A stretch of DNA of 64,000 bases from Calothrix sp. PCC 7507 (lineage in GTDB: Bacteria; Cyanobacteriota; Cyanobacteriia; Cyanobacteriales; Nostocaceae): positions 5,392,001 through 5,456,000 of the forward strand of contig NC_019682.1 of assembly GCF_000316575.1 (NCBI RefSeq), given 5' to 3'. Below the pieces are notes generated by a model, which did not search any database, had not been told where the DNA came from, and was given only the letters and a program-made list of their open reading frames with translations. The position numbers and the translations under genes are program-made. Numbering within the stretch: the stretch's first letter is position 1; every line of letters starts with the position of its first letter. This document shows, one piece after another, positions 62,247 to 64,000 of this stretch.

Positions 62247-62669
62247 TCACGTTGATAGATTAATTGGCATATCTGGATCAATCTCAATCACGGTGATTTT
62301 GGCATTCTCAACTACCGTATTTCCCACAATTGTGTTGTGCATTGCCTCAAACTTCGATTCTTCCTCAGCAATGTGTTCGTAGTGCAAAATTACATGGTAA
62401 TGCTTGGTAATTGGTTCTCCAGAGTCCGATTGCTCCGCTGTATCCCAATTTATGTTTTGTCGTTCTTCCGCCATCCGACGATAATCATCGGCTAGCTGTT
62501 CTAAGGCGATGGCGATCGCGTGTTCTTTTGTTTGACCATAGCATCGCAAGTTCTCCGTGGGAAAATCAGTCAGAGATGGCGACATCTGGCAAATGTACTT
62601 TCCATCGTTTTGGGATAGCACTGCGATCGTAATGGTTCCAGTAATTTGATCGGGGTTCTCATCCGTCAT
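62247..62669 (-). CDS. Hypothetical protein, unknown
   Basis: This 140-residue soluble protein starts at MTDENPDQITGTITIAVL; a TTG five codons upstream is in frame but less likely. It contains CYGQTKEHAIAIALEQLADD, which resembles HicB/DUF1902-type small domains with a beta-beta-helix start, and a C-terminal beta-rich part, KHYHVILHYEHIAEEES. No partner toxin gene is adjacent. I do not assign a function. Confidence 0.6.
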   Translation of the reverse strand: MTDENPDQITGTITIAVLSQNDGKYICQMSPSLTDFPTENLRCYGQTKEHAIAIALEQLADDYRRMAEERQNINWDTAEQSDSGEPITKHYHVILHYEHIAEEESKFEAMHNTIVGNTVVENAKITVIEIDPDMPINLST

Positions 62670-62855
62670 AGTACCGCGCTGCAAGATTTAAAGTCGTGGT
62701 TGAGTTGTTAGCGCATCGCTTTGCTCAGTCAACATAAAAACGCTCCCTGAGCGTAGTCGAAGGGAGCAAATGAAGTCAATAAGAAAAGCGGCGATCGCTC
62801 ATAAATTTTTGCGTGACTGTCAAATTTCAACAGCCGCACCGGAGTTTTGCACAAT

Positions 62856-63662
62856 TTAACCAAATCTACCGCTAACGTAATCGCGAGTATCTTGCTGTTG
62901 AGGATTGTTGAAGATTACTTCTGTGGCGTCATACTCAACCAGGAAGCCAGTACGACCACCTTTATCTGATGATTTGACGTTGAAAAAAGCTGTTTTATCG
63001 GATACCCGTGCAGCTTGCTGCATGTTATGAGTAACAATAACGATGGTGTATTGCTCTTTCAGTTCGTGAATGAGTTCTTCAACCCGCAGGGTGGAGATGG
63101 GGTCAAGAGCAGAGCAAGGTTCATCCATCAGGATAATTTCTGGTTGTACTGCGATCGCTCTAGCAATACATAAACGCTGTTGTTGTCCACCAGATAAAGA
63201 TGAGCCGCTTTGTCTGAGTTTGTCTTTGACTTCATCCCACAAAGCCGCTTGGCGTAAACTCCGCTCTACTAATTCTTCCAGATCGCCTTTGTAACCGTTG
63301 ATTTTAGCCCCGTAGGTAATGTTGTCAAAAATCGATTTCGGAAATGGGTTCGGTCTTTGAAATACCATCCCGATTCGACGACGCACTTCTACAGCGTCAA
63401 CGTCGGGTGCATACAAGTTTTTATCGTAATAAAAGACCTTACCTTCTGCTCGAAACGATTCAATTAGGTCGTTGAGACGGTTATAACATCTCAATAATGT
63501 GCTTTTACCGCAACCTGAAGGACCAATAAAGGCTGTCACCCGATTTTTCGGGATATCTAGCCAAATATTCTGCACAGCTAAGAAGTTGCCGTAGTAGATG
63601 TTAAGGTTTTCTGTACGTAGAACGGTTTGGGTGCCATTCACTGTGCCAATGTTAGTAGCCAT
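62856..63662 (-). CDS. pstB: Phosphate ABC transporter ATP-binding protein
   Basis: This 268-residue protein starts at [12 protein letters not shown]; the frame is open further upstream but the extra 46 codons are not conserved in type. It has Walker [11 protein letters not shown]-loop [13 protein letters not shown] (PstB signature), ABC signature LSGGQQQRL, Walker [14 protein letters not shown] and the H-loop VTHNM. It energises high-affinity phosphate import with PstA and PstC. It follows pstA by 56 bases in the same operon, with pstC and pstS expected beyond the window. Confidence 0.95.
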   Translation of the reverse strand: MATNIGTVNGTQTVLRTENLNIYYGNFLAVQNIWLDIPKNRVTAFIGPSGCGKSTLLRCYNRLNDLIESFRAEGKVFYYDKNLYAPDVDAVEVRRRIGMVFQRPNPFPKSIFDNITYGAKINGYKGDLEELVERSLRQAALWDEVKDKLRQSGSSLSGGQQQRLCIARAIAVQPEIILMDEPCSALDPISTLRVEELIHELKEQYTIVIVTHNMQQAARVSDKTAFFNVKSSDKGGRTGFLVEYDATEVIFNNPQQQDTRDYVSGRFG

Positions 63663-63718
63663 GATATAGTGTGGTGTCGGTTTGTGGGATGTGAATATGC
63701 CCTTGTGACGTGGTTGCG

Positions 63719-64000
63719 CTAGGCTTTTTGGCGAGTAGCCCAGCGAGCAATGATACTGGTGATCAATACCATCAGTACCAGGATTAGGGACGCTGCCCAA
63801 GCTAATGATTGGAGATTTTTAAAGGGAGTAGTAGCGAAGTTATAAACTAATACAGCTAGGGAAGCTGTGGGTTTAAACAGGCTATCCGGCCAAAATGGCG
63901 AGAAGAGAGCCGTGAATAGTAGAGGTGCTGTTTCTCCAGATGCGCGAGCGATCGCCAAGGTTGAACCAGTTACAATAGCTGGTAAGGCTGCCGGTAAAAC
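63719..64000 (-). CDS. pstA: Phosphate ABC transporter permease PstA (C-terminal part)
   Basis: The visible 93 residues are the end of the permease; the start lies beyond the window. [22 protein letters not shown] is the EAA-type cytoplasmic loop that contacts PstB, followed by [13 protein letters not shown] and the last membrane helix ([18 protein letters not shown]). The end is ATRQKA. It is read in the same direction as pstB. Confidence 0.93.
   Translation of the reverse strand, partial: VLPAALPAIVTGSTLAIARASGETAPLLFTALFSPFWPDSLFKPTASLAVLVYNFATTPFKNLQSLAWAASLILVLMVLITSIIARWATRQKA

Noticed and set aside
62247-62684. HicB-type antitoxin with a partner toxin
   Set aside because: Only a weak resemblance in one segment, and no adjacent HicA-like gene. 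It was left as unknown.

Overview
The window comes from a filamentous, probably heterocyst-forming cyanobacterium of the Nostoc/Calothrix type. The evidence is the RuBisCO assembly factor Raf1, a MenG-type phylloquinone methyltransferase, frequent GCGATCGC (HIP1) octamers, many tandem heptamer-like repeats between genes, TA-flanked miniature inverted-repeat elements, and large GAF-rich signalling proteins including a CyaB1-like adenylate cyclase. No plasmid or phage backbone is evident. The window reads as chromosome with accessory patches.

Layout. 1-4.6 kb: the tail of a probable HD phosphohydrolase, two intact Uma2 proteins plus one broken by two insertions, and a TetR regulator next to a Rieske oxygenase with a palindromic operator candidate. 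4.7-9.2 kb: DUF445, menG, a REC-GAF response regulator and raf1. 9.3-9.9 kb: an IS982 transposase remnant with a miniature element nested in it. 10-23 kb: a two-partner-secretion locus on the minus strand, with one TpsB pore, two small unknown proteins and four tandem TpsA paralogues; a perfect CRP-type box lies upstream. 23.8-27.9 kb: a pentapeptide/TPR protein and a LysR-SDR-SMP30-ABM set. 28.1-30.6 kb: a Ro60/TROVE gene preceded by five tandem tRNA-shaped RNAs. 31-44 kb: a small membrane/DNA-binding-like protein, pyrD, a GAF/HATPase protein, small unknowns, a large HTH-like unknown with an NtcA-like box upstream, DUF2256, a plant-type asparaginase and glmU. 44.7-64 kb: an HD-GYP regulator, mnmD, a rhodanese, an outer-membrane barrel divergent from a FecR protein with a PPETK tract, an esterase, hisC, GNAT, a 1175-residue REC-GAF-GAF-kinase-REC-cyclase, a TonB-like protein, tRNA-Gly(TCC), pstB and partial pstA.

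The most striking structure is the array at 29741-30574. Each of the five units has a tRNA-like acceptor stem, D arm and T arm. In place of an anticodon arm each carries a shared module (CTTG, CCGA, GTTATC) that matches the Ro-binding stem of Y RNAs but in circularly permuted order, closed by a GAAA-like loop. The array lies head-to-tail just upstream of the Ro60 gene on the same strand, behind a sigma70-like promoter. Two units carry a small dispersed repeat inserted at the identical place in the T loop. I read this as a multi-copy Y RNA/Ro60 locus in which the Y module is grafted onto complete tRNA bodies.

The other theme is repeat activity. TA-flanked miniature elements have landed cleanly in a Uma2 gene and in the IS982 transposase, and their removal restores both reading frames. 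Small dispersed repeats have entered a gene, an RNA loop and, apparently, the conserved C-terminus of all four TpsA proteins.
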